This document shows positions 1 to 11,159 of a stretch of DNA of 64,000 bases, piece after piece. The position numbers were made by a program, and so were the translations under genes. The notes beneath the pieces are model-generated. The model saw nothing but the letters and a program-made list of their open reading frames with translations, searched no databases and was not told where the DNA came from. Source of the stretch: Ectobius pallidus (Eukaryota; Arthropoda; Insecta; Blattodea; Ectobiidae); contig CAXKWD010000006.1 of NCBI GenBank assembly GCA_964059195.1, positions 66,915,073 through 66,979,072 of the forward strand. Reading direction: 5' to 3'. Position 1 is the stretch's first letter. Every line of letters starts with the position of its first letter.

Positions 1-548
1 ACAACAAGCCCTTTATGTTTTTAAATGCATTGCTAGCTACCAGCTGTCTTATGCAATGCTTAAGCATCTATTTCTAACAGAGCAAGTGATGTTCGAAATT
101 GTACTGCTTACGTTCAGAATTGTACCTAAAAAGTGTTCGAATTTGTACCTCACGCAACCTTTTATAAAATATTACACAGTTACACATTCCACTCACAAAT
201 GACACATGTTGTGCCAATGACATGCGTATCAAAGACCACGCAATTCGTTGGTATTAGTTAACAATCGCTCCTCAACAACGTATTGCAGTAACACAACGTG
301 GAATTAAAAGTAATTTTATAACGTGCCGTTTTTCGAGCATACTGTACATACCTTCGAATGGAAAATAATATTTTTCCTTCAGAATCAGACAGCTTAAAAG
401 ACCACTCTCGCGGAAACAGATACACAAAACAATCAGTATCAACGCCATGTAATTGAAAACAGGTTAACAAACATTTGAAACCCTAAAAAGGACCAAAATC
501 TTACTCCGTTCAGAATTGTACCATGTTCGAAAATGTACCACCTTACCC
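1..548. other. AT-rich flank with repeated GTTCGAA/TGTACC motifs
   Basis: No gene is recognised. The motif pair 'GTTCAGAATTGTACC ... GTTCGAA..TGTACC' occurs near 113-153 and again near 509-541, just outside the palindrome boundary at 549. It is a direct repeat about 400 bp apart. Its origin is unknown; short reading frames here show no recognisable domain. Confidence 0.4.
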
Positions 549-1851
549 TATAGGAAAAACAGAAGACTAAAGACATGTATTGTATCAATCCCTAATTTGT
601 TAAACCTAGTATTTTTATTTTAATTAACGATAAATGCAGTAATAACAATAATAATAATGTTGCACAGTAATGTTTAAAATACTTCCGCTCGAGGTGGGTA
701 AAAGACGGAAGGTCATTGCATTTATTACTACAACCACTAAAAATCTCAGAGAGTTCACTTATCGTCAGAATTGTAAGGCATACAGTTACATATGTTTGCA
801 AGAATTGTCAGTAAACAGTTTAATATAAATTTTCAGATCGCTTGCTAAGGAGCCTTGGAAAATAATGTCAATTTTGCGTAAAAAATTAAAATATTGTGAA
901 ATAAACAACAAATCATAATTGAACGTGTCCTTTGACGCAGAAAATGAAGTCATTTGTACATTTAAAATTACGAAAAGTACACCTCTCACTAAACAAATGA
1001 CATAATTTTTTCCAATTGCCTTATCAATTAATACAAGCTTGTTGTCAGTTATCAAAGAAATAGGGAAATAATATGTTAAACAAAGAGAATATTTACAATT
1101 TCAGTAATTATAAAAAAAATTACTAAATTAATCCACAAATCATGATTGACATCGACACAAGAAATAAAATCATTTATACATTTAAAATTACGTATGTACA
1201 AAAAAAAAACGACATAGGTTGTTCCAAATGCCTTATCAATTAATACAATCTTGTCAACTATCAAAGAAATGGGTAAAAAGCATATTAAACAAAGAGAATA
1301 TTTAGGACATGACTAGATGGAGAGGAAAATAATGTAAATTGTGCGTAAAAGAAAAATTGAAAAATTATGAAATAAATTCACAACGTATGATTGAACTTAA
1401 ACGCATGACAGGAAATAAAGTAATTGATACACTTAAATTGTGAAAATTTTACCTATTACTAAACAATACAACAGAGGCATCTCTAAAAGCATTAACAATT
1501 CAAACAATGTGTATGCAAATTAATAAAGAAATTGAGAAAAAATTATCTGTAAACAAAAGGAATATACAAAATATGATAAGCTAGAGAGGAAAATAATGTC
1601 AGTTGCGCATGAAGAAAGGAAGATTACGTAAAAAAAATCCACAAATCATGATTGAACACGTCTAATTAACAAACGAAATGAAGTCATTTATACATTTCAA
1701 ATGTGAAATGTTTGAGTAATAAGGCAAACACAACTCTAAGAGACTTGACATTTTGAAACAATGTGATTTATACTTTAAAACGACATAGGCTATCGAAAAG
1801 GTGCCAGTGCGTATGTCTAGGTGTTGGTTTTCGAAATGTAAAGGCAATAGG

Positions 1852-1891
1852 TTAGGAAAGGTTAGGTTATGTTATGTTAGGTTAGGTTATG
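1852..1891. repeat. Short TTAGG-like interstitial tract (mirrored about 2504-2543)
   Basis: GGTTAGGTTATGTTATGTTAGG-type tract made of imperfect TTAGG and TTATG units, with a mirrored copy in the other arm. TTAGG is the usual insect telomere repeat, but the tract is about 40 bp, degenerate and internal, so it is at most an interstitial relic. Confidence 0.4.
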
Positions 1892-1966
1892 TGCCGTAAG
1901 TTGCGCGTACGGATCTCAGAGGAAATTAAAAAACTCGGCGCAACAAAATTGGTAAGAAAAAAGAAC

Positions 1967-2166
1967 TTGCGTAAGAGTGCATAAGGGCGTAACAATATTG
2001 GTAAAAAGCTTTGCGTAAGAGTGCGTATCCAGACGTCTTTGCCATAAGGGCTTAACAACATTGGTAAAAAGCCTTGCGTAAGAGTGCGTTTGCAGGCATC
2101 TTTGGAAAAACGGCTTAACAACATTGGTAAAAAGCCTTGCGTAAGAGTGCGTTTCCAGGCGTCGTT
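1967..2166. repeat. 63-bp minisatellite (mirrored at 2229-2430)
   Basis: The core TTGCGTAAGAGTGCG recurs at 1967, 2011, 2074 and 2137. Spacing is 63 bp apart from one 44-bp unit. Each unit also carries an AACATTGGTAAAAAG block and a CAGGCGTC/GACGTC block. The array is mirrored in the right arm. A diverged array of the same family lies at 10840-11070. I do not recognise it as a named satellite. Confidence 0.75.
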
Positions 2167-2228
2167 GGCAAAAGGACATAACTGCAGACGCGTACGTACG
2201 CAAACAGACCCCGGGCGTCGGATTTGAA
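2167..2228. other. 62-bp spacer at palindrome centre
   Basis: Unpaired centre between the two arms. It contains the GC-rich string ATAACTGCAGACGCGTACGT (2179-2198), which recurs at 11081-11100 in the second minisatellite locus, followed in both places by ACGCAAA and a GGGCGTCGG block. The spacer is therefore the ordinary downstream sequence of the minisatellite, kept once when the inverted duplication formed. Confidence 0.7.
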
Positions 2229-3838
2229 AACGACGCCTGGAAACGCACTCTTACGCAAGGCTTTTTACCAATGTTGTTAAGCCGTTTTTCCAAAGATGCC
2301 TGCAAACGCACTCTTACGCAAGGCTTTTTACCAATGTTGTTAAGCCCTTATGGCAAAGACGTCTGGATACGCACTCTTACGCAAAGCTTTTTACCAATAT
2401 TGTTACGCCCTTATGCACTCTTACGCAAGTTCTTTTTTCTTACCAATTTTGTTGCGCCGAGTTTTTTAATTTCCTCTGAGATCCGTACGCGCAACTTACG
2501 GCACATAACCTAACCTAACATAACATAACCTAACCTTTCCTAACCTATTGCCTTTACATTTCGAAAACCAACACCTAGACATACGCACTGGCACCTTTTC
2601 GATAGCCTATGTCGTTTTAAAGTATAAATCACATTGTTTCAAAATGTCAAGTCTCTTAGAGTTGTGTTTGCCTTATTACTCAAACATTTCACATTTGAAA
2701 TGTATAAATGACTTCATTTCGTTTGTTAATTAGACGTGTTCAATCATGATTTGTGGATTTTTTTTTACGTAATCTTCCTTTCTTCATGCGCAACTGACAT
2801 TATTTTCCTCTCTATTTTGTATATTCCTTTTGTTTACAGATAATTTTTTCTCAATTTCTTTATTAATTTGCATACACATTGTTTGAATTGTTAATGCTTT
2901 TAGAGATGCCTCTGTTGTATTGTTTAGTAATAGGTAAAATTTTCACAATTTAAGTGTATCAATTACTTTATTTCCTGTCATGCGTTTAAGTTCAATCATA
3001 CGTTGTGAATTTATTTCATAATTTTTCAATTTTTCTTTTACGCACAATTTACATTATTTTCCTCTCCATCTAGTCATGTCCTAAATATTCTCTTTGTTTA
3101 ATATGCTTTTTACCCATTTCTTTGATAGTTGACAAGATTGTATTAATTGATAAGGCATTTGGAACAACCTATGTCGTTTTTTTTTTGTACATACGTAATT
3201 TTAAATGTATAAATGATTTCATTTCTTGTGTCGATGTCAATCATGATTTGTGGATTAATTTAGTAATTTTTTTTTATAATTACTGAAATTGTAAATATTC
3301 TCTTTGTTTAACATATTATTTCCCTATTTCTTTGATAACTGACAACAAGCTTGTATTAATTGATAAGGCAATTGGAAAAAATTATGTCATTTGTTTAGTG
3401 AGAGGTGTACTTTTCGTAATTTTAAATGTACAAATGACTTCATTTTCTGCGTCAAAGGACACGTTCAATTATGATTTGTTGTTTATTTCACAATATTTTA
3501 ATTTTTTACGCAAAATTGACATTATTTTCCAAGGCTCCTTAGCAAGCGATCTGAAAATTTATATTAAACTGTTTACTGACAATTCTTGCAAACATATGTA
3601 ACTGTATGCCTTACAATTCTGACGATAAGTGAACTCTCTGAGATTTTTAGTGGTTGTAGTAATAAATGCAATGACCTTCCGTCTTTTACCCACCTCGAGC
3701 GGAAGTATTTTAAACATTACTGTGCAACATTATTATTATTGTTATTACTGCATTTATCGTTAATTAAAATAAAAATACTAGGTTTAACAAATTAGGGATT
3801 GATACAATACATGTCTTTAGTCTTCTGTTTTTCCTATA
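2229..3838 (+). repeat. Right arm of the 3.3-kb palindrome (ancestral orientation)
   Basis: Reverse complement of 549-2166. From the centre outward it holds the 63-bp minisatellite, a TTAGG-like tract, four units of the 220-255-bp tandem repeat and a unique outer block (about 3556-3838). The outer block continues without a break into 3839-3990, and both are matched colinearly by 7672-8095, so 3838 is not a natural element end. The arm carries no recognisable coding sequence. Short reading frames within it exist in mirrored pairs only because of the palindrome. Confidence 0.9.
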
Positions 3839-3989
3839 TCCATGAATAATGTCACCCTTAACCATAAACGATCCTACTTCCATTACGAACAACACAGCAC
3901 TTACTAACGATCAGTTGTGGGAGCATTAAAAATTAGGTATATTACCCCCGCCGTCTGACATATCTCCATTATTGTTTACGCAAGTGAGG

Positions 3990-5480
3990 AAAAAAAATTG
4001 CCTTATTACTCAAACATTTCACATTTGAAATGTATAAATGACTTCATTTCGTTTGTTAATTAGACGTGTTCAATCATGATTTGTGGATTTTTTACGTAAT
4101 CTTCCTTTCTTCATGCGCAACTGACATTATTTTCCTCTCTAGTTAATCATATTTTGTATATTCCTTTTGTTTACAGATAATTTTTCTCAATTTCTTTATT
4201 AATGTACATACACCTTGTTTGAATTGTTAAGGCTTTTAGAGATGCCTCTGTTGTATTGTTTAGTAACAGGTAAAAGTTTCACAATTTAAGTGTATAAATT
4301 ACTTTATTTCCTGTCATGCGTTGAAGTTCAATCATACGTTGTGAATTTATTTCATAATTTTTTTCAATTTTTTACGCACAATTGACATTATTTTCCTCTC
4401 CATCTAGTCATGTCCTAAATATTCTCTTTGTTTAATGTGCTTTTTACCTATTTCTTTGATAGTTGACAAGATTGTATTAATTGATAAGGCATTTGGAACT
4501 ACCTATGTCGTTTTTTTTTTTTTTTTATTTAGTGAGAGGTGTACATACGTAATTTTAAATGTATAAATGATTTCATTTCTTGTGTCGATGTCAATCATGA
4601 TTTGTGGATTTAATGTAGTAATTTTTTTTTATAATTACTGAAATTGTAAATATTCTCTTTGTTTAACATATTATTTCCCTATTTCTTTGATAATTGACAA
4701 CAAGCTTGTATTAAATGGTAAGGCATTTGGAACAAACCTATGTCAGTTGTTTAGTGAGAGGTGTACTTTTCGTAATTTTAAATGTACAAATGACTTCATT
4801 TTCTGCGTCAAAGGACATGTTCAATTATGATTTGTTGTTTATTTCATAATATTTTAATTTTTACGCAAAATTGACATTAATTTCCTTTCCAGCCAGCCGT
4901 GTTCTAAATATTCTCTATGTTAATTTACATCCACATTGATTGAATTGTTAAGACTATTGAACTTGCCTTTGTACTATTGTGTAGAATGAGATAAACATTT
5001 CACATTATAATGTATAAATGACTTCGTTTCCTCTGTCAATGTATATGTTCAAACATGATTTGTGGATTTTTACGTAATTTTAATTTTTTTTATGCACAAT
5101 TGTCATATTTTCCTCTTCTATGAATCATGTTCTATATATTATCTTTGTTTGCAGATGATTTTTCCTATTTCTTTAATAGTTTACGGACAATTCGTTTGAA
5201 ATCTTTGTGCTTTAAGAGTCGTCTTTGTACTATTATTTAGAATTAAGTAAACCGTTCACATTGTAATTGTGTGTGTAAATTATTTTATTTCCTCTATCAA
5301 TTGGACAAGTTCAAACATAAGTTTGGGATTTATTTCCTAATTTTTTTTATCCATAACTCGACATTATTTTCCTCTATAGTTAGACTTATGCACAATTGCC
5401 ATGATTTTCCTCTTCTATGAATCATGTTCTATATATTAACTTTGTTTACAGATGATTTTTCCTATTTCTTTAATAGTTTA
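3990..5480 (+). repeat. Tandem array of about 220-255-bp units (continues from 2640-3500)
   Basis: Units are recognised by the ordered blocks AAATGTATAAATGACTTCATTT, CAATCATGATTTGTGGATTT, GACATTATTTTCCTCT, TTCTCTTTGTTTA, CCTATTTCTTTGATAGTTGAC and GCCTTTGTACTATTGT or variants. Block 1 occurs near 2695, 2945, 3200, 3420 (right arm), then 4022, 4275, 4555, 4775, 5010 and 5260. The stretch 3995-4900 is closely similar to 2670-3560, so four units were duplicated as a block, with the unique segment 3556-3990 between the two blocks. The units lack a conserved long frame. This looks like satellite or subterminal repeat expansion of unknown origin. Confidence 0.75.
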
Positions 5481-5961
5481 CGGACAATACGTTTGAAATT
5501 TTTATGCTGCACCGCTTACAGCACGAGTGTTGCATGCTATTTTTATTGCACGATGATTATTTATATCAAATTTAATTATTTTAATTGAAATATTAGCTCA
5601 AAATATTATGTATATACATTATTGAAGATGGGTGTTATATTTCAGAAAGTGATTCGCATGTGTTGGTTGTTATGGGGACTGAATATTTGTCCTGTTAAAA
5701 TCGCCACAAAAATAGGGGGCCTTGGTTACAGTCTTCCATAAAGGCTTGTATTATGATGATTTTACTTACGGCACTTGTGCTTTTTGTAATTTTTACCGCA
5801 CGGAGATTTCTTTTGTTTTCATAACAAGCACATTGCGTGTGGGAATGTCAAGTTACGATCCACTGCAACAATAGCAATAAAAGATGAGTCTTGTAGTTAA
5901 AATGTATTTTTTTTTGTGTTTTTAAAGTGATATATTTGAACATTTAAAACATAGAACACTG
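5481..5961. other. AT-rich stretch, nothing recognised
   Basis: After the last tandem unit there is an AT-rich stretch with a short poly-T run near 5907. No open frame with a recognisable domain, RNA gene or terminal repeat is seen. Confidence 0.4.
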
Positions 5962-7303
5962 ATGCCCGAGTGCACCATTCTCCGGTTTTCTCAGCCGTTT
6001 CGTTACCGCGGTAAACGTAATACCGGGGTATTTTCAAAATCTCTGTGCACCATTGCTAAAATATCGCGGTTTGCTAATGCTTGGAAATATCGCGGTTACT
6101 CTCCTATGAAGCAAATCCCATGGAGAAATTTTGTGTTGGTTTGTGTTGATTTGTGTTGGTTTCTTCCATGGCCGCTAGGTTCGCTCTCTCTCTGCACGTC
6201 TTCCAGTCACGGTGGCTCGTCTATAGGCCAAATTTCATTATTTTTTGCCTTTTTGTTCAATAATAAATGTTCGTAAGGATAAAATGGAATATTATATTGG
6301 GTATATATGTCTGACTTTGAATTCAAACACCATAGATACTGTAACGATCGTGAAAATCAGTTGATTACGCTACTGGATGGACCTGGTTTGGATGAGGTCA
6401 TTTCAATCGAGGTTACATACAACATTTGCAAATATATGTACCACCGTTCATTCTTCAAATAGAGCCCACCTGTCTGTACATTTCAATAAAATAACATTTA
6501 TGTTTTAAAGAATAATTCTCACACCTGTGAAATCTAAGGCAAAGCAACACCATGAAATCTCTGTTCTGAGTTCGACATAGCCTCACTTTTATTCCCGTTC
6601 GACCAGTGGAAATTTTAGGTGCAAAATCATCGACATAGCCATGAAAGGGCTGTTATAATTATGTTCGTGTGTGTGTGCAAGTATGATAAATTGATTACAT
6701 ACACTATATACCGGTACATAGGCTATATCGTGATGCATGTAGCCATTCATTGCAAAGTTGGCCTAGGCCCACAGGTTTTCCATTTTTCATTTATTTCTTG
6801 CCTTATTGTTCAGTAATAAATGTTCATAAGGATAAAGTGGATTATTATATTGCGTATATATGTCGTCTGAATTGAAAGTTTGAATTCAAACACCATAAAT
6901 ACTGTACTAATCGTACTAATCGTGGTTACGCCCACTAGCCTACTCGATGGACCTGGTTTAGTTGAGGTAAGAAAGGAAGGTAATTTCAATCGATGTTACA
7001 GCACAGTATTTGCAAAGATATGCACTATCGTTCATTCTTCAAATAGATCCCACCTGTCTCTCATTATTCTTTATATTCAATTAGCTTTTGGCCTAGATAT
7101 CATAAATATGATACATTACGCTGATCTCCATCTTGGAAAGAAAACAGCGGTTTTCTCACTTTACAGCTCCTTCACGGCCGGTTTGCATCTTACCGCGGTA
7201 AAAGTCGAAACCGAGCACGATGCAACGAAAATAGACTTTACCAGGGTAAACTAAGCAACTTTACCGCGGTATTCTGAATACCGAGATTGGTGCACTCGGC
7301 CAT
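5962..7303. mobile_element. 1.34-kb non-autonomous element with inverted termini
   Basis: The left end reads ATGCCCGAGTGCACCA (5962-5977). The right end is its inverse with one mismatch (ATGGCCGAGTGCACCA, 7288-7303). Subterminally both ends carry the palindromic motif TACCGCGGTA (near 6003, 7191 and 7262), and an extra GTGCACCA lies near 6045. No transposase is encoded. The interior is mostly a tandem duplication (see next entry). Flanks do not show an unambiguous target duplication (GATG on the left, CATG on the right), so I cannot assign a superfamily; a PIF/Harbinger-like origin is only a guess. Confidence 0.65.
6226..7080 (+). repeat. Internal tandem duplication in the 5962-7303 element
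   Basis: 6226-6495 and about 6768-7065 are diverged direct copies offset by roughly 540 bp. Both contain AATAAATGTTC.TAAGGATAA, GAATTCAAACACCATA, CTGGATGGACCTGGTTT-type and TTCATTCTTCAAATAGA blocks in the same order. The 125-codon frame at 6880-7254 lies across the second copy and has no domain I recognise. Confidence 0.7.
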
Positions 7304-7671
7304 GAGAATTTAAACCATAGCCTGTTAACAAGTGAATATTCTTTAGTCCTGTTCTGTAAGTTACATATCGTCATCTGCTCATCATAAAGCTGATCAACAT
7401 CATCAGTAACTAGTGCAGTTTCAGTATTAGCTAAAACATCAGAATACTAAGTTAATACCAGTTATGTCACTGCTGCATGGCAAATTTTTCAACAGATTCT
7501 TCACATCTTTGTTATTTTCTGGACATAATGGTTTCATGGAGTACATTGTGTAGGTATAACTGATTACATTTTGCAGCATCTTTTAAGTAAGGATCGAAAT
7601 GTTTGTAATCTATCGATAATGTGAATAATATGCTCTGTCTTATGATACAAGTTTCATTAGTAGGTGACCTA
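7304..7671. other. Intergenic, nothing recognised
   Basis: AT-rich sequence between the inverted-repeat element and the duplicated palindrome flank. No gene, RNA or repeat structure is seen. Confidence 0.35.
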
Positions 7672-8095
7672 AAAATCTATATTAAACTGTTTACTGAAAA
7701 TTCTTGCAAACAAATGTAACTGTATGCCTTACAATTCTAACGACAAGTGAACTCTCTGAGATTTTTAGTGGCTGTAGTAATAAATGCATTGACATTCTGT
7801 CTTTTAGGCACATCGAAGGGAAGTATTTTAAACATTACTAGAACGTTATTATTATTACTGCATTTATCTTTAGAAGCTTTAACAAATTAGGCTTTAATAC
7901 AATACATGCCTGTACTTTTCTGTGTTTTTTCTATTGCCACGATTAATGTCCCCCTAACCATAATAATGATCCTACTTCACCTTCCGTTACGAACAACACA
8001 GCACTGACTAACATTCAGTTGTGGAAGCATTAAAAAATGGCTATATTGCCCCTACCACCTGACATATCTCCATTATTGTGTAAGCAAGTGACAAA
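7672..8095 (+). repeat. Diverged direct copy of 3556-3990
   Basis: Colinear with the outer part of the palindrome's right arm and its right flank. Shared blocks include ACTGTATGCCTTACAATTCT, CTCTGAGATTTTTAGTGG, ACGAACAACACAGCACT and CTGACATATCTCCATTATTG. The match passes position 3838 without a break, which polarises the palindrome: right arm original, left arm duplicate. No coding content. Confidence 0.8.
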
Positions 8096-9089
8096 AGAAA
8101 AGCGTTTAGATTGTCAAGCGGCGAAAGACTAACAGCGTTTTGAACGTTCATACTAACTTCAGACCTCTGTAATTACGATAAAAATAGTATTTTGATGCTG
8201 TAGTCACGTTCGTAATGTAGAGTCATACATATACAATGATATACCATCAATAACTCATTTTGAATGTCCACTCCTCAATTACAAATTTGTATAATTACAT
8301 TGTATTATTACTAAATATGGATTGAGCCTTACACAACACTTACTAAGTAATATACGAGGAAACTTGCAAGGCTCTGTTTATTTACACCCTTACATGTGGC
8401 CTAATAGCATAATATTTTACACATATAAACTTTAGAGTATGCTTTTCTTTTACACTAAAGATAAAAAAATAGCTTTTTTTTTTACCAAAATAGCAAAATC
8501 AACACTTCTGACCTTCCTTAATATCATAAATTATGTGGATTTCTTATTCTATAACGTGTAACCAATAAATCTCCGATCCCACATATGAATAACACTTCTT
8601 AAGATACTATATTGATTTGTGCGTCATATACAATCGTTCAAATCGATCAATGCTTACCTATTTAGGTCTATATGCATTATACCTCTTTAGAGAACACTTT
8701 CAAGCAGGAGTGTGTAAGTGCTGAACATCTTGTACTATGGATTGATATTTCAATAATGATTCTTTAAAAGCATTTAAGACCTAAATAAAAGTTAAAAGCT
8801 TTTACTTATAGAGAAATAATTTCAAAATATTACATCTAGCGATATAGTCATTAACACGGCAACAAAGGCAATAAATAGTTACAGCATTCTATACTCACAA
8901 AGGATACTTGTGAAACCGTAATAATGAAAAGTAATTATATTACAACTCAAACATATAAGATGACCTATTATTTCCTACAAAGGAACATTAACATTAAACA
9001 AAAAATAATGATTTTTAGTTTCGGTATGCTATTTGACATTAGAAACCAGTGTCTATTTGCCTTTTCTGTTTTCAGAACGCAGAAATTGA
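8096..9089. other. AT-rich intergenic region
   Basis: About 1 kb of AT-rich sequence with scattered stops in all frames. I see no domain, RNA gene or terminal repeat. Confidence 0.35.
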
Positions 9090-9665
9090 AGTATTGCAGT
9101 ACAAGAGTGTGAAAGAAAAAAACAAGACTTGTTCCTGCATTGAACTTGTTTAAGAACTGATGTCACAGATTCAACTTCCATCCCAGAACGATGTGTAAGC
9201 GCCCACTATGGACCAGAAGAACAATATAAGTGTTCGTATATTTTAATGGAACAGGCAGTTCCAACACATTAACACTTGCAGACAATTTAGCGAAACATTA
9301 TGTGTCAGAAAAGAGCTGATAGTTATTTTCAAAGACTTGAGAACTCATCGTTACTTTCCAAACGACGAAGCAAGATGTAAGTATAACGCAGAGGGGTGGG
9401 AATTAATTACCTCGCTGCAAGAATAAATCTCTAATGTGTGTTTTGTTTACTATTTTCAGAAAGCGATGATTTGAAGCATCGAAGAACAAACAAGACTTGT
9501 TCCTGCATTGAACTTATTTAAGAAGAGGGTGTCATAGATTTGGATTCCCAGAACGATGTGCGTGTGGATATAGACAATATACTCGTATGTGTTCGTATAT
9601 GTTTTTTAATAGGACATAACTTGTTCCAGCCATTATGATATTTACAGACATTGTGATGAAATATT
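9090..9665 (+). repeat. Diverged tandem duplication, offset about 373 bp
   Basis: AACAAGACTTGTTCCTGCAT occurs at 9121-9140 and at about 9490. In both it is followed by ATTGAACTT, TTTAAGAA, CCCAGAACGATGTG, GTTCGTATAT and a TTCCA..CA / TTACAGACA-like block. The two units span roughly 9090-9290 and 9455-9660. Function and class are unknown. Confidence 0.6.
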
Positions 9666-10214
9666 CTGTGTTTAGTGATATGAGTTTATATAATAAAATA
9701 TTATAAACTTTCTATATTTCTTTAAAAAAAAAAACAATATTGTGGAGAATATGTAATGTAAACGGAGATTACATATTCAAATCAATAGAAACCTTTCCTA
9801 TTGCCCCCCTCCTTCTCCTTCAACAGGACAGAAGCTAACAGTACATAACTTTATCAGTCGTAAACACTAAAGGCTAAGTACATATGCAGGTCAAACTTAA
9901 AATAATTTTTCTGCGTGATAGTACTAAAAATATTACTACAATTTATTAGTGGTTTAGAAAAATATGTGAGTGGTTTTAAAACTGGATATCGATGACATGT
10001 GAAAACAATTTATCGTTGACAGGGAAAATGTGTGAGGGATCTGTTTCTACATGAAGAACAGTTGTTATGGAAATAATATGTAACATTCAGACAACAGCTT
10101 CTTTATAACAACAAATTCCTACGTGAGTTATCAAATTCTTGCAATCTGGTGAAAGTATTCAAGTCCTAACAGGCATAGCCTGAGGGAGAGAGAGAGTGAG
10201 AGATTTAGTTCATG
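9666..10214. other. Intergenic, nothing recognised
   Basis: AT-rich, with an A-rich run near 9725 and a short GAGA microsatellite near 10180-10200. No gene seen. Confidence 0.35.
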
Positions 10215-10448
10215 TGTGGTATGCGTCTACCCATATGACATGATTTTATTTAAATAACAAATAAACATAAAATATCCAATAATATACAATGAGATGACGT
10301 CACAGTATGGAGAACATAATCACATTGTCCAGGCGTTCTTGCCCTAAAGACCTTACAAACCCTTTGTGTAAAAATACTTCTCCAACTTTTTCATTTCCAG
10401 ACATTCCCATGGTATAGCGTTTAAGGCGCATCTCCAAACATTCTTGTC

Positions 10449-11125
10449 TATAGGACGTTACAGCGTTAGGAAAAACCCTTTGCATAAGAGTGGATATCCA
10501 GACGTCCTTTTTGAAAACGCTGGCGCCATCTAGCGAACCAGCCACCTGGTTGCCAATTCTGGAACCACAAGATTGAATAACCTTGACGTCACTGAGAAAG
10601 CTAATTTTATATAAGACAATGCTAGCACATGGAACAACATATCTCACTGTGGCCGCGCGGATAAAAACGGTTAGTTGGTAATGACAACTTGAGTGGTTCG
10701 AGTCCACCTCTATGACAAGATTTTATTAAATAAATATAAAATGAACATACTGATGACGTCATATGGATAAAAGGTCCAAAGTGCAGAGACTTTAAACCGG
10801 TAGCAAAATGACGTCTATTCCACATGGTCCTTGCGCAAGAGTGCATATCTAGAACGTCCGTGGCAAAAAGGCGTAACAACATTGATACATTGCGTAAGAG
10901 TGCGTGGCATAAGGGCGTAACAATATTGGTAAATAATAAGTTGTGTAAGAGTGTGTGACAAAATTGGTAAAAAGAAATACCTTGCGTAAGAGTGCGTGGC
11001 TTCCTTGGCATAACGGCGTAACAATATTGGTAAAAAAAAAAAAAAAACCTTGCGTAAGAGGGCGTCTTTGGCAAAAGGGCATAACTGCAGACGCGTACGT
11101 ACGCAAAGGCGACGTTGGGCGTCGG
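10449..11125. repeat. Second locus of the 63-bp minisatellite family
   Basis: Units with TTGCGTAAGAGTGCG and AACAATATTGGTAAA recur across about 10840-11070, and a diverged unit lies near 10490 (TTTGCATAAGAGTGG then ATATCCAGACGTCC). The array ends in the same GC-rich string found at the palindrome centre (11081-11100 versus 2179-2198), in the same orientation as the left arm. A poly-A run (11034-11047) interrupts one unit. The open frames in this array, on both strands, are repeat-driven and not evidence of a protein. Confidence 0.7.
10645..10745 (+). mobile_element. tRNA-like SINE fragment
   Basis: TGGCCGCGCGGATAA (A-box-like) and GGTTCGAGTCC (B-box) are spaced as in a tRNA-derived pol III promoter, followed by an A/T-rich tail. 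The tail (ATGACAAGATTTTATTAAATA and a nearby TGATGACGTCA) resembles 10228-10300, so a second tail fragment lies upstream. No clear target duplication. Confidence 0.4.
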
Positions 11126-11159
11126 GGAGGGGGGGGGTTGTTAGATTGGACCTAACACG

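Larger units (their letters stand above)
549..2166 (-). repeat. Left arm of a 3.3-kb palindrome
   Basis: This arm is the reverse complement of 2229-3838. Paired positions sum to 4387 in the outer part and 4395 in the inner part, so the arms differ by a single 8-bp length change near 1570-1580 (present here, missing at about 2812 on the right). Four pairs of short reading frames in the arms translate identically, which shows near-identity over about 1.6 kb. The left arm appears to be the duplicate: a diverged copy at 7672-8095 stays colinear with the right arm across its outer end (3838), whereas sequence left of 549 is unrelated to it. The arm has no transposon-like terminal motif. Confidence 0.9.

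Noticed and set aside
1852..1891. Telomere-derived array
   Set aside because: TTAGG-like units are few, degenerate and internal; no terminal array is present.
592..3795. Mirrored pairs of short frames of 61-89 codons in the palindrome arms
   Set aside because: They are identical only because the arms are; composition is AT-driven and no domain is visible.
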